A stretch of 34,116 bases of DNA from DYCT01 sp051875715. GTDB taxonomy: Bacteria > Bacteroidota > Bacteroidia > Bacteroidales > Bacteroidaceae. This document shows, piece by piece, positions 7,302-15,606 of this stretch. The translations under genes were made by a program, and so were the position numbers. A model generated the notes under the pieces. It saw only the letters and a program-made list of their open reading frames with translations, searched no databases and was not told the origin of the DNA. Positions within the stretch are counted from its first letter, which is position 1. Every line of letters begins with the position of its first letter. The stretch lies in NCBI GenBank assembly GCA_051875715.1, contig JBJEHD010000089.1, positions 1 to 34,116 on the forward strand, in the 5' to 3' direction.

Positions 7302-9344
7302 ATGGCATTGCAGAACAATCGGAAGAAAGTCTATCGGGACTTCTTGTATAAAGCCCTGCTCTTTTTGGGCACTGTGGGCGTCATTGTCTATTTCCTTCCC
7401 CGCGAAGGGAAGTTCAATTACCAGTTCGACGTCAACCGCCCTTGGAAATACGGCCTGCTGCAGGCGTCGTTCGACTTCCCCATCTACAAGGACGAGCAAC
7501 AAGTCCGACGCGAGCAGGACAGCATCCTGCTTTTGTTCCAACCCTATTTCCAACGCGACGAGCAGGTCTGTGAAGAAGCCATCGCCCGATTGCGGGAGGA
7601 CCACCCGAAGACACACGCCTCGACCGAATGCCTGCGCCACATCGAAAAAATGCTGCGGAGCGTCTATGCCCGGGGCGTGATATCAAACGACGACATGGAC
7701 AGGCTGACCCGCGACCGCATCCAGTCCGTCATGGTCATCAACCGGCATACGGCCGAACCTGCCGATAAAACGACATTCTTCACCGGCAAAGAAGCGTACG
7801 AACACATCCTCAACGCCGACACGACGCACTACAACAGGAACCTGCTGCATCAATACGCGCTCAACGAATACATCCACCCGAACCTGCACTACAACGAAGA
7901 GAAATCGGCGATTGCACGCAAAGACCTGCTGGCCAACATTTCGTGGGCCGACGGAGTGGTGCAAAGCGGACAGAAGATCATCGACCGGGGAGAGATTGTG
8001 ACGCCGGAGACCTACAACATCTTGGAGTCGCTCCGCAAAGAATCCATCAAACGCAGCGAATCGGTCCAACAGAAGCAACTGATTTTTTTCGGGCAACTGG
8101 GGTTCACGGGCATCCTGGTGCTCTGCTTCATGCTCTACCTCGAGTTGTTCCGCAACGAATACTACCGGCACAAGGGCAATCTGCTGCTGCTTTTCGTCCT
8201 CATCATCCTGTTCTCGGTTCTTCCGGCCACCATGGTGACGCACAACTTCCTGAGTGTCTACGTCATCCCCTTCGCCATGTTGCCCATCGCCATCCGCATC
8301 TTCCTCGACTCGCGAACGGCTTTTCTGGCACTGGTCACCACGGTTCTCATCGACTCGGTCTGCTTGCGTTACCCCTATGAGTTCATTCTGCTGCAACTCG
8401 TAGCCGGCATGGTGGCCATCTACAGCCTGAGCGAACTTTCGCAGCGGTCGCAATTGTTCCGGACGGCTTTGCTCGTCACACTCAGTTACGTAGCCCTCTA
8501 TTTCTCGTTCGAACTGATTCACGAAAACAACCTCGAGAAACTCAACCTCGGCATGTACATCTTCTTCTGCATCAACGGCGTGCTGCTCTTGTTCACGTAC
8601 CCACTGCTGTTCCTGATGGAGAAAATCTTCGGATTCACCTCGAACGTGACGTTGGTGGAACTGTCGAACATCAACAACAAACTGCTCCGCCGCATGTCCG
8701 AGATAGCTCCCGGCACCTTCCAGCACTCCATGCAGGTGGCCAACCTGGCCGCCGAAGCCGCCCGTAAAATCAACGCCAAAAGTCAGTTGGTGCGTACCGG
8801 CGCCCTCTACCACGACATCGGCAAGATGGAAAATCCGGCCTTTTTCACCGAGAATCAGTCGGGCGTGAACCCGCACAAGAGCCTCAGTTACGAGCAAAGC
8901 GCCGGAGTGGTCATCAGCCACGTGACCGACGGGCTCCGTCTGGCCGACAAGCACAACCTGCCCCAGGTCATCAAAGACTTCATCGCCACCCACCACGGCA
9001 CAGGCAAGACGAAGTATTTCTATATCTCCTGGAAGAACGAGCATCCCGACAGCGAACCGGACGAAACCGCCTTCACCTATCCCGGCCCGAACCCCACAAC
9101 ACGCGAAACCGCCATCCTCATGATGGCCGACAGCGTCGAAGCAGCCAGCCGCAGCCTGTCGGAATACACCGAAGAATCCATCAGCCATTTGGTGGACAAA
9201 ATCATCGACAGCCAGGTCAGCGAAGGCTATTTCCACGAATGTCCCATCACCTTCAAGGACATCGACACAGTGAAAGGGGTGTTCAAAGAGAAACTAAAGA
9301 CCATGTACCACACCCGCATCCAGTACCCCGAACTGAAGCAGTAA
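7302..9344 (+). CDS. 7TM-HD domain protein, PgpH-like c-di-AMP phosphodiesterase
   Basis: The 680-residue protein has the 7TMR-HD layout. There is one N-terminal membrane segment (about 15-32), an extracytoplasmic 7TMR-HDED-type domain (about 40-250), then a block of seven hydrophobic helices (about 255-460, e.g. LIFFGQLGFTGILVLCFMLY). A cytoplasmic HD domain follows: FQHSMQVANLAAEAA, ALYHDIGKM (H504-D505), HATHHGTGK-like IATHHGTGKTKYF, and MMADSVEAASRSL. PgpH-type members hydrolyse cyclic di-AMP, so that is the likely reaction; the substrate is not proven by sequence. It is transcribed alone, divergently from gltX, and ends facing the phosphatase gene across a repeat-filled gap. Confidence 0.9.
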   Translation: MALQNNRKKVYRDFLYKALLFLGTVGVIVYFLPREGKFNYQFDVNRPWKYGLLQASFDFPIYKDEQQVRREQDSILLLFQPYFQRDEQVCEEAIARLREDHPKTHASTECLRHIEKMLRSVYARGVISNDDMDRLTRDRIQSVMVINRHTAEPADKTTFFTGKEAYEHILNADTTHYNRNLLHQYALNEYIHPNLHYNEEKSAIARKDLLANISWADGVVQSGQKIIDRGEIVTPETYNILESLRKESIKRSESVQQKQLIFFGQLGFTGILVLCFMLYLELFRNEYYRHKGNLLLLFVLIILFSVLPATMVTHNFLSVYVIPFAMLPIAIRIFLDSRTAFLALVTTVLIDSVCLRYPYEFILLQLVAGMVAIYSLSELSQRSQLFRTALLVTLSYVALYFSFELIHENNLEKLNLGMYIFFCINGVLLLFTYPLLFLMEKIFGFTSNVTLVELSNINNKLLRRMSEIAPGTFQHSMQVANLAAEAARKINAKSQLVRTGALYHDIGKMENPAFFTENQSGVNPHKSLSYEQSAGVVISHVTDGLRLADKHNLPQVIKDFIATHHGTGKTKYFYISWKNEHPDSEPDETAFTYPGPNPTTRETAILMMADSVEAASRSLSEYTEESISHLVDKIIDSQVSEGYFHECPITFKDIDTVKGVFKEKLKTMYHTRIQYPELKQ

Positions 9345-9361
9345 TCCAGGCTCTCGTCTGC

Positions 9362-9493
9362 GCGTGTACACACATCGGCCTTCGCGTGTACACGCATCGG
9401 CCTTCACGTGTACACGCGTTGAAAGGCGGTTTAAATGGTATTTAAATGGCATTGCAACGACATTGCAACGACATTGCAACGGCATTGCAATAA
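9362..9493. repeat. Helically phased short repeats (22-bp and 11-bp periods)
   Basis: Three 22-bp units start at 9362, 9384 and 9406. Each carries the palindrome GTGTACAC (9364-9371, 9386-9393, 9408-9415), followed by CATCGGCCTTC in the first two. From 9430 an 11-bp period takes over: TTTAAATGGTA, TTTAAATGGCA, TTGCAACGACA, TTGCAACGACA, TTGCAACGGCA, then TTGCAATAATA. The array fills the convergent gap between the 7TM-HD gene and the phosphatase gene (9345-9500). No terminator hairpin with a T-run was seen there. Confidence 0.9.
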
Positions 9494-9500
9494 TAATTGT

Positions 9501-10013
9501 TCAGAGGCGCGTCCGCACTTCCTCCAGAAGGCCTTGGCAGGCATCTTCCAAGATGTCTATCACGTTCTCAAAACCAGACGCACCGCCATAATAGGGGTCT
9601 GGCACGTAATCGACCACTTTCAGCCGGCAGAAGCGGCACATGCGTTCCACCTTGCGTTCGGCTTCGAGCGAAGGAGCCAGTTCGCGCAGGTCGTCCAGGT
9701 TGCGGTCGTCCATGCCCACGATGCAATCGAAACGATCGAAGTCGGCTTCGCGCACAGGTCGCGAGCGATGCGTCAGTTCATACCCCCGGCGGGCGGCATG
9801 CATCCGCATCCGCGCATCGGGCAATTCGCCTTGATGATAACTCAAGATGCCGGCCGAGTCCACCTCTACCAGTCCGTCCATCCCCTCCTGCACGAGCAGG
9901 CGGTGCATGACGGCCTCGGCCATCGGAGACCGGCAGATGTTGCCCAGGCAGACAAACAAGATACGATACTTCTCTCCCCTTCCGGTCGGAATCTGTTTGC
10001 TGTTCGTTTCCAT
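9501..10013 (-). CDS. Low-molecular-weight protein-tyrosine phosphatase
   Basis: This 170-residue cytoplasmic phosphatase has the CX5R(S) P-loop near the N-terminus: FVCLGNICRSPMAEA, with nucleophile C22 and R28. The general acid D139 is in VPDPYYGG. Relatives dephosphorylate tyrosine kinases and often control capsule or exopolysaccharide synthesis; no such genes are adjacent here. The start codon overlaps the stop of the PHP gene by one base (TGATG), so translation is probably coupled. It is the last gene of the OMP-priA-PHP-phosphatase run. An N-terminal extension of about 15 residues precedes the core domain. Confidence 0.93.
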   Translation of the reverse strand: METNSKQIPTGRGEKYRILFVCLGNICRSPMAEAVMHRLLVQEGMDGLVEVDSAGILSYHQGELPDARMRMHAARRGYELTHRSRPVREADFDRFDCIVGMDDRNLDDLRELAPSLEAERKVERMCRFCRLKVVDYVPDPYYGGASGFENVIDILEDACQGLLEEVRTRL

Positions 10014-10723
10014 CAGATACCCAGATAAGCGCGAAATTTGTCCACATCGGTGTTCATCACCAGTTCTTCGGGGAATTGGGCTTCCTCCAGCAGTTCGGTC
10101 ACCAGGTCGTAGTTGGCCACGTCGAACGATATATGTGCATCGCTACCCAAAATCACAGGTACGTCGTAGTGTTTGCACCATTGCAGGATGGCCAGGTTGT
10201 TGGCTCTCGCCTGCGGCTTGTTCCGGCAGGGCTTGAGCGAACTGTTGTTTATCTCCAGCAACACATTATTTTTCTTTGCCTCCACCACCAGCTGCCGAAA
10301 ATCAAGGTCGGCCGTCCCGTCTCCCGGATGGCTGATGATGTGGACGCGGGGATGGCGGATGGCTTCTACCACGCCGGCCGTGTTGGCCGCCCGGTTGCTC
10401 TGTACGTAGCAATGCGAGTGAACGCCTGCGATGCAATAGTCCAGCAGTTTCAGCGTTGCTTCGTCCAGGTCGAGATGCCCGTGACAATCGAGGATGTTGG
10501 CTTCCGCGCCAAGCAGCAGTTCGATGCCGTACATCCGGCGGGGCACCACATGCAGGTTGCGGAAATAGATTGGGTCGCACGCCCCGGGGATGGCGGGCCC
10601 GTGCTCGGTGATGCCAATCAGTTTCAAGCCTTTCGTCGTGGCTGCATAGACCATTTCCTGCAGCGAACTGAAGGCGTGTCCGCTGGCAATGGTGTGGGTG
10701 TGAACGTCAAGTTGAATATTCAT
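10013..10723 (-). CDS. PHP domain phosphoesterase (YcdX-like)
   Basis: The 236-residue protein fits the polymerase-and-histidinol-phosphatase family of trinuclear-metal phosphoesterases. It begins with the HxH signature LDVHTHTIASGHAF, followed by ITEHGPAIPG, a glutamate in LLGAEANILDCHG, VHSHCY, ISHPGDG and the C-terminal ILGSDAHIS. These supply the histidine/aspartate metal ligands of YcdX relatives; the natural substrate is unknown. The open frame extends to 11227, but that extension overlaps priA and is not protein-like. The start is the ATG at 10723, 23 nt after the priA stop. The stop overlaps the phosphatase start by one base. Confidence 0.92.
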   Translation of the reverse strand: MNIQLDVHTHTIASGHAFSSLQEMVYAATTKGLKLIGITEHGPAIPGACDPIYFRNLHVVPRRMYGIELLLGAEANILDCHGHLDLDEATLKLLDYCIAGVHSHCYVQSNRAANTAGVVEAIRHPRVHIISHPGDGTADLDFRQLVVEAKKNNVLLEINNSSLKPCRNKPQARANNLAILQWCKHYDVPVILGSDAHISFDVANYDLVTELLEEAQFPEELVMNTDVDKFRAYLGI

Positions 10724-10746
10724 CTGTTTGTTTCCATTTTCTGATT

Positions 10747-13206
10747 CTACATCGGGTCGACATCGTAATAGACGCACAACGACCGGAACCGTTCGTCGGC
10801 CACCACGTCGCGCCAGGCCAGCCGCAACTGTTCGCGAACCTTGGCCATCGAAGCCGTGTGTTCTATCTTGACCACTATTTTCTTTATATACAAATTCTGT
10901 ATCCGGGCAACCGGCGGATTGTCCGGTCCCAGGATGCGCGTGCCAAAAGCCTGACGCAACCGTCCGGCCATGGCATCGGCCGCCAGGGCCACCGTGTCGG
11001 CCCGTCGATGTTTCAGGTAAACATACACCAGCCGATGATACGGAGGGTAGTGGAAGACAGCCCGTTCCGCCATCTGCCCTGCATACATCTGCTCGTAATC
11101 GCCGTCGACAACCTGACGGACAACGGGGTGGTCCTCCGACCGGGTCTGCAGTACCACGAGGCCCCGTGTGTCTCTGCGCCCGGCTCTTCCGGCCACCTGC
11201 ACCATCAATTGATAGGCGCGTTCGCAAGCGCGGAAGTCGGGATAGTTGAGCAACGAATCGGCATTCAAGATGCCCACCACGCTGACGCGTTCGAAGTCCA
11301 GTCCTTTCGACACCATCTGCGTCCCAATCAGGATGTCGGTGCGGCGATGCTGGAAGTCGTCAATCAGCCGCTCGTACGCCGTTCTGGAACGGGTCGTGTC
11401 CAAATCCATGCGGGCCACCCGGGCTTCGGGAAACAGGCGTCGGATTTCCTCTTCCACCTTTTCCGTACCGAAACCGCGGTCGCGTATCTCTGTTCCGCCA
11501 CAGGCCGGACACTCGCGTGGCACCGGATAGGTGGCGCCGCAATAATGACAGGTCAGTTGGTTGATGCCCCTATGATAGGTCAGGCTCACATCGCAGTTTT
11601 TGCATCGGGGGACCCATCCGCATGTGTGGCACTCCAACATCGGAGCAAAGCCGCGCCTGTTTTGAAACAGGATGACCTGCTCGTGCGACTCCAACGCGTT
11701 CCGCATCTTCTCCAACAGGAAGGGCGAGAAAGTCCCGACCATCTGTTTGCGGCGGGCCAAGGTCCGCACATCGACCGTACAGATTTCCGGCAGTTGCACC
11801 GCCCCGAACCGTTCGGTCAGTTTGGCCAAGGCATATTTGCCCGAGAGGGCGTTGGAGAACGATTCCAGACTGGGCGTGGCCGAGCCCAACAAGACACGGG
11901 CTCCGTGCATCACCGCCAACATGACGGCCGCATCACGTGCATGATAACGGGGGGCCGGGTCTTGCTGTTTGTAACTGGCCTCATGCTCCTCGTCGACAAT
12001 GACCAAGCCCAACCGATGGAAGGGAAGAAACACCGACGAACGTACGCCGAGCACCAAATCGGCCGCCTGGTCGCCCACCTGCTTTTGCCAGATTTCCACC
12101 CGCTCCGCATCGGGGAACTTGGAATGATAGACCACCATCCGTCCCCCGAACACACGACCCAGACGTTCCGTCAGTTGGGCCGTCAGGGCGATTTCGGGCA
12201 ACAAATACAGCACTTGCTTTCCGGCCTGCAACGCCTCGGCTATCAGGTGCATGTACACCTCGGTCTTTCCGCTGGAGGTGACCCCGTGAAGCAGACACAC
12301 CTGCTTGGTCCGGAAGCCTTCCTGGATAGTTTCGTACGCTTGTTGCTGAGCCGGACTAAGCGGACAAAGCGAGACGGAGGACGCATCCTCCACGCGCAGT
12401 CGGCCCACATCCTGCCGGTAAAGTTCGAACACCCCTTTCTCGGTCAGCGCATTCAGGGCCGACACCCCTGCCCCGGTTTTCTCCAGAAGCATTTTCTTCG
12501 ACACTTCGCGCAACCCCTTCTTTTCCATCCATCCGGACAGTTCGATGTACTTCATCAGCAGGGCCAACTGTTTGGGGGCACGGCCCAGTTCGTCGAACAA
12601 CCGATGCAAGGCTGCCTCGTCGTGACAGTCCGCCTGCAAGCGGATGCGCGCCTCGGTCTTGGGCTTGTAGGCCCGCTTCAGTTCCTCCCGGACCAACAGA
12701 GCCTCTTTCTCCAACATCGAACGCACCACGGGAAGGAGCGAAGCCATGCCCGCTTCCTTCTCCAAATCCGAGAGGGGTTGTTCCTTCTCTCCGTCCAGCA
12801 TCTCCCATATCCGGCGTTCACGCTCGGTCAGGGGCGGCTCGCCCTCGTAGTCCGGATTTCGGGCCACCCGGGTCTCGCTCTCCAGTTTCAGGCCAGAGGG
12901 GAGGGCCGCCTTGTAGACATCGCCCTCGGTACACAAGTAGTAGTCCGACATCCATTGCCAAAAGCGGAATTGAAGGGGGAGAAGCACCGGATGCCCGTCG
13001 AGCAGTTCACTCACCTCTTTGGCCTCATAACCTTCCGGGGCGGCATAGTGGATGTTCGAAACGATGGCTGTATAGAATTTCTTCCGGCCAAAAGGCACCA
13101 CGACCCGACATCCCACCTGTACCTGTCCCACCAAATGGTCGGGCAGCAAATAGGTGAAACACCGGGCCAGCGGAAGCGGCAATATGACATCGACGAACTG
13201 TCTCAA
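10747..13206 (-). CDS. priA: Primosomal protein N' (replication restart helicase)
   Basis: PriA recognises stalled forks and D-loops, unwinds DNA 3'-5' and starts primosome reassembly. The 819-residue protein has the PriA N-terminal DNA-binding domain (FVDVILPLPL), Walker A GVTSSGKTEVYMHL (K314), a DEEH box (VDEEHEASYKQ), LLGSATPSLESF, and the zinc-binding insert with CHTCGWVPRCKNC and CHYCGATYPVPRECPACGG. Helicase motifs MVSKGLDFERV and QVAGRAGR and a C-terminal domain follow. The start codon is TTG at 13206; no in-frame ATG lies nearby, and the family start aligns here. It follows the OMP gene by 42 nt and leads into the PHP gene. Confidence 0.97.
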   Translation of the reverse strand: MRQFVDVILPLPLARCFTYLLPDHLVGQVQVGCRVVVPFGRKKFYTAIVSNIHYAAPEGYEAKEVSELLDGHPVLLPLQFRFWQWMSDYYLCTEGDVYKAALPSGLKLESETRVARNPDYEGEPPLTERERRIWEMLDGEKEQPLSDLEKEAGMASLLPVVRSMLEKEALLVREELKRAYKPKTEARIRLQADCHDEAALHRLFDELGRAPKQLALLMKYIELSGWMEKKGLREVSKKMLLEKTGAGVSALNALTEKGVFELYRQDVGRLRVEDASSVSLCPLSPAQQQAYETIQEGFRTKQVCLLHGVTSSGKTEVYMHLIAEALQAGKQVLYLLPEIALTAQLTERLGRVFGGRMVVYHSKFPDAERVEIWQKQVGDQAADLVLGVRSSVFLPFHRLGLVIVDEEHEASYKQQDPAPRYHARDAAVMLAVMHGARVLLGSATPSLESFSNALSGKYALAKLTERFGAVQLPEICTVDVRTLARRKQMVGTFSPFLLEKMRNALESHEQVILFQNRRGFAPMLECHTCGWVPRCKNCDVSLTYHRGINQLTCHYCGATYPVPRECPACGGTEIRDRGFGTEKVEEEIRRLFPEARVARMDLDTTRSRTAYERLIDDFQHRRTDILIGTQMVSKGLDFERVSVVGILNADSLLNYPDFRACERAYQLMVQVAGRAGRRDTRGLVVLQTRSEDHPVVRQVVDGDYEQMYAGQMAERAVFHYPPYHRLVYVYLKHRRADTVALAADAMAGRLRQAFGTRILGPDNPPVARIQNLYIKKIVVKIEHTASMAKVREQLRLAWRDVVADERFRSLCVYYDVDPM

Positions 13207-13248
13207 GCTCTTATGCGCGGATAAAGCCTGTTCGAATGCGGGCGCGGA

Positions 13249-13872
13249 TTAGAACATCCAAGCCAACGAAATCTGCCACGTTTTGTTTTTGCCGGAGTAG
13301 AGGTCTTTGGCCACGCCTCCAATGGTTACGCCGTCACCGGTCTTCGTCACCGGGATGGTATAGTTGGCAGCCAATTGCACATGGTTGAACAACTTGGCAC
13401 CCACACCCAGGTCGATGCCAATCTCAGCATTCTTGCGGGAGAACACGCTCGTATCGAGCACCTTGATGTCCTCGCCTTTCAGGTTGAACGAAAAACTGGG
13501 TCCGGCAAAGACAAAGATGCCGGCCAGGTCGCCCATACCCACACCATAGCGTACGTGAAGCGGAATCTCCAAGGCATACTGCCGGTTGGATTTCTTTTCC
13601 GTCGAACCCACGACGGTGTATTTGAATCCACGTTGGGAGTACACCAACGAGCCGTCGATACCCAATCCGGTGACAGGCAGTGAGAATTCAACCATCGGAC
13701 CTACGAAGAATCCGGTCATGTTGTCGGTGTTCAGATTCTCTTTCAACTTGCTGTTCAAGCTCATCTTGTTCAGGTTCAAGCCGGCCTTGACACCCCAGCG
13801 AAACTGTGCCTGCGCAGGCACGGCCACCAACAGCACCAGGGCCGTCAGCCATACATAGATTGACTTTTTCAT
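13249..13872 (-). CDS. Outer-membrane beta-barrel protein (PorT/OMP_b-brl_2 type)
   Basis: The 207-residue protein has a signal peptide (MKKSIYVWLTALVLLVAV, cleavage after AQA). Its mature part alternates polar and hydrophobic residues, as in an eight-stranded barrel: FRWGVKAGLNLNKM at the start, then GFFVGPMVEFSLP, GLGIDGSLVYSQRGF and FVFAGPSFSFNL. It ends in the aromatic SLAWMF that barrel assembly machinery recognises. Such proteins are very common in Bacteroidales and their roles are mostly unknown. It has its own TATATTTG promoter overlapping the end of murQ. priA follows after 42 nt. Confidence 0.88.
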   Translation of the reverse strand: MKKSIYVWLTALVLLVAVPAQAQFRWGVKAGLNLNKMSLNSKLKENLNTDNMTGFFVGPMVEFSLPVTGLGIDGSLVYSQRGFKYTVVGSTEKKSNRQYALEIPLHVRYGVGMGDLAGIFVFAGPSFSFNLKGEDIKVLDTSVFSRKNAEIGIDLGVGAKLFNHVQLAANYTIPVTKTGDGVTIGGVAKDLYSGKNKTWQISLAWMF

Positions 13873-13904
13873 ACGTTACTTTCTTTTTGGGTTGATACTC
13901 GGGA

Positions 13905-13912
13905 CAAATATA
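13905..13912 (-). promoter_or_regulatory. Promoter -7 element of the OMP-priA run
   Basis: TATATTTG on the minus strand lies in the 44-bp gap between murQ and the OMP gene, 32 nt before the OMP ATG. It implies separate transcription of OMP-priA-PHP-phosphatase from the genes upstream. Confidence 0.6.
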
Positions 13913-13916
13913 GGGA

Positions 13917-14735
13917 TTATTTCTTTGCTTCGTATCCCTCCACGGCTTTTTTCACCGAGCCATGCAGGAGCAGCAGGCGGCGCGCCGCCTCGTAATCGAG
14001 CCCCAGTTCCTCCATCACCATGCGCGTGCCCCGGTCCACCAGTTTGCGGTTCGTCAGCTGCATGTTGACCATCCGGTTTCCTTTCACGCGACCCAGCCGG
14101 ATCATGGTGGCCGTCGAAATCATGTTGAGTATCATTTTCTGCCCCGTGCCCGACTTCAGCCGCGAACTACCGGTGACAAATTCCGGGCCGACCACCATCT
14201 CGATGGCAATCTCGGCCGCTTGCGAAACGGGTGCTCCCGGATTGCTTGTGATGGCAGCCGTGAGGCAGCCGTGCTCCCGGGCCCTCCGCAAGGCCCCCAC
14301 CACATAGGGTGTCGTACCCGAAGCGGCGATGCCCACCACGGTGTCCAACGGAGTGATGTCGTGCGCCAGCAGTTCGTCCCAGCCGCGGCACTCGTCGTCC
14401 TCGGCATGTTCCACGGGCGAGCGCAACGCCTTGTCGCCTCCCGCAATCAGGCCGATGACCCACGAGGGGTCCATGCCGAACGTAGGCGGAATTTCCGACG
14501 CATCCAGCACGCCGAGCCGGCCACTCGTGCCTGCTCCCATATAGAACAGGCGGCCGCCCTCGCGCATCCGTTCCACCAGGGCCTCTACCAACTGTTCCAC
14601 CTGCGGGATGGCACGCCCCACCGCCTCGGCCACCTTGCGGTCTTCTTCATTCATCTCCACCAGCAGGTCGTGCACCGTTTTCCGGTCCAGATTGTCGTGC
14701 AGGGAAGGTTGTTCTGTGATTCGTTGAAAATCCAT
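13917..14735 (-). CDS. murQ: N-acetylmuramic acid 6-phosphate etherase
   Basis: MurQ cleaves the lactyl ether of MurNAc-6-phosphate to give GlcNAc-6-phosphate and D-lactate in cell-wall recycling. The 272-residue protein has the SIS fold and the family signatures MGAGTSGRLGVLDASEIPP, FGMDPSWVIGLIAGG, VEHAEDDE, GIAASGTTPYVVGAL and SGTGQKMILNMISTA. It is slightly shorter than the about 300-residue E. coli enzyme, mostly at the C-terminus. It starts 7 nt after the kinase-like gene, with the AmpG-like transporter before that. Transporter, kinase and etherase in a row match the MurT-MurK-MurQ salvage route described in the related Tannerella forsythia. Confidence 0.96.
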   Translation of the reverse strand: MDFQRITEQPSLHDNLDRKTVHDLLVEMNEEDRKVAEAVGRAIPQVEQLVEALVERMREGGRLFYMGAGTSGRLGVLDASEIPPTFGMDPSWVIGLIAGGDKALRSPVEHAEDDECRGWDELLAHDITPLDTVVGIAASGTTPYVVGALRRAREHGCLTAAITSNPGAPVSQAAEIAIEMVVGPEFVTGSSRLKSGTGQKMILNMISTATMIRLGRVKGNRMVNMQLTNRKLVDRGTRMVMEELGLDYEAARRLLLLHGSVKKAVEGYEAKK

Positions 14736-14742
14736 TGTTTCG

Positions 14743-15606
14743 CTATGTATTTGATTGAAACTCCCAGTCTATCAGTCCCTCCAGGGGCGAGGCCGACACC
14801 ACCCCCACCCGGATGCCCTCCGCCTGCGCCACCCGACGCAAGACGGTTTCGAAATGATAGGCAACAGACCCGGTGAAATGGACGGCATGGTGCGCCCAGT
14901 CGTACTGCCGGACATTGCGCCGGAGGAACAAGCGAAATTCCTCCTCCACCCGTTGCACCACCTCCGCATGGTCCAGATGGGCGGAAAGGAAAGGGACCAG
15001 GCCGGCCAGAAACCGGTTGGGAAAGGGACGGCAATAAACCCGGTCGAGCAGTTCGGCATACGACAGGCCGACGTAAGTCCAAAAGGCGTCGACCACCTCG
15101 GGCGGCAACTGGCCCTTCAGGCAGTCGGCCACCAACCGCTTGCCCAGCGACGCACCGCTGCCCTCGTCGCCCAGGATGAATCCCAACGGCGGTACGTTCT
15201 TCTGCACCTGCCGTCCGTCGTAATAACACGAGTTGGACCCCGTACCCAGGATGCAGGCGATACCCGGCCGATTTCCGCACAACGAACGAGCAGCAGCCAC
15301 CAGGTCGCTCTCTACGCGAACGGGTATCGCCCCCCATACAGCCTGCACCGCGCGGACGACCCGCTGGTTTCGTTCCTCCGTTGCACAACCGGCCCCATAG
15401 AAACTCACCTGCGTCGGACGTTTCCCGTCCAGGCAAGGCAACAGTTCGCGCCGAAGCAAGGCTTCCATTTCGTCGGTCGTCTGGTAAAAGGGATTCATGC
15501 CTCCGGTTTTCCAGCAGAGGCGCAGTGGTCCTCCGTCCGTCAGACACCAGTCCGTCTTGGTCGAGCCGCTTTCGGCCACCAGGACAATTCTTCCTTCCGC
15601 GCTCAT
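14743..15606 (-). CDS. BadF/BadG-type sugar kinase, probable MurNAc/GlcNAc kinase (MurK-like)
   Basis: The 287-residue protein has the ASKHA (actin/hexokinase) fold. Its N-terminal phosphate-binding loop is AESGSTKTDWCL, with GAGCATEE, VESDLVAAARSL, the catalytic region LGTGSNSCYYDG, and the Gly-rich GFILGDEGSGASLGKRL typical of N-acetylglucosamine kinase relatives. Between a MurNAc transporter-like gene and murQ, the most sensible reaction is ATP-dependent phosphorylation of MurNAc (and/or GlcNAc) at O-6, producing the MurQ substrate. Substrate choice is inferred from context. Its ATG overlaps the transporter stop by 4 bp (ATGA). Confidence 0.88.
   Translation of the reverse strand: MSAEGRIVLVAESGSTKTDWCLTDGGPLRLCWKTGGMNPFYQTTDEMEALLRRELLPCLDGKRPTQVSFYGAGCATEERNQRVVRAVQAVWGAIPVRVESDLVAAARSLCGNRPGIACILGTGSNSCYYDGRQVQKNVPPLGFILGDEGSGASLGKRLVADCLKGQLPPEVVDAFWTYVGLSYAELLDRVYCRPFPNRFLAGLVPFLSAHLDHAEVVQRVEEEFRLFLRRNVRQYDWAHHAVHFTGSVAYHFETVLRRVAQAEGIRVGVVSASPLEGLIDWEFQSNT

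Noticed and set aside
9362..9493. CRISPR array
   Set aside because: Units are 11-22 bp with no unique spacers, and no cas genes are present.
10724..11227. N-terminal extension of the PHP protein
   Set aside because: It overlaps priA in another frame and is Arg/Gly-rich shadow sequence; the HxH motif starts right after the ATG at 10723.
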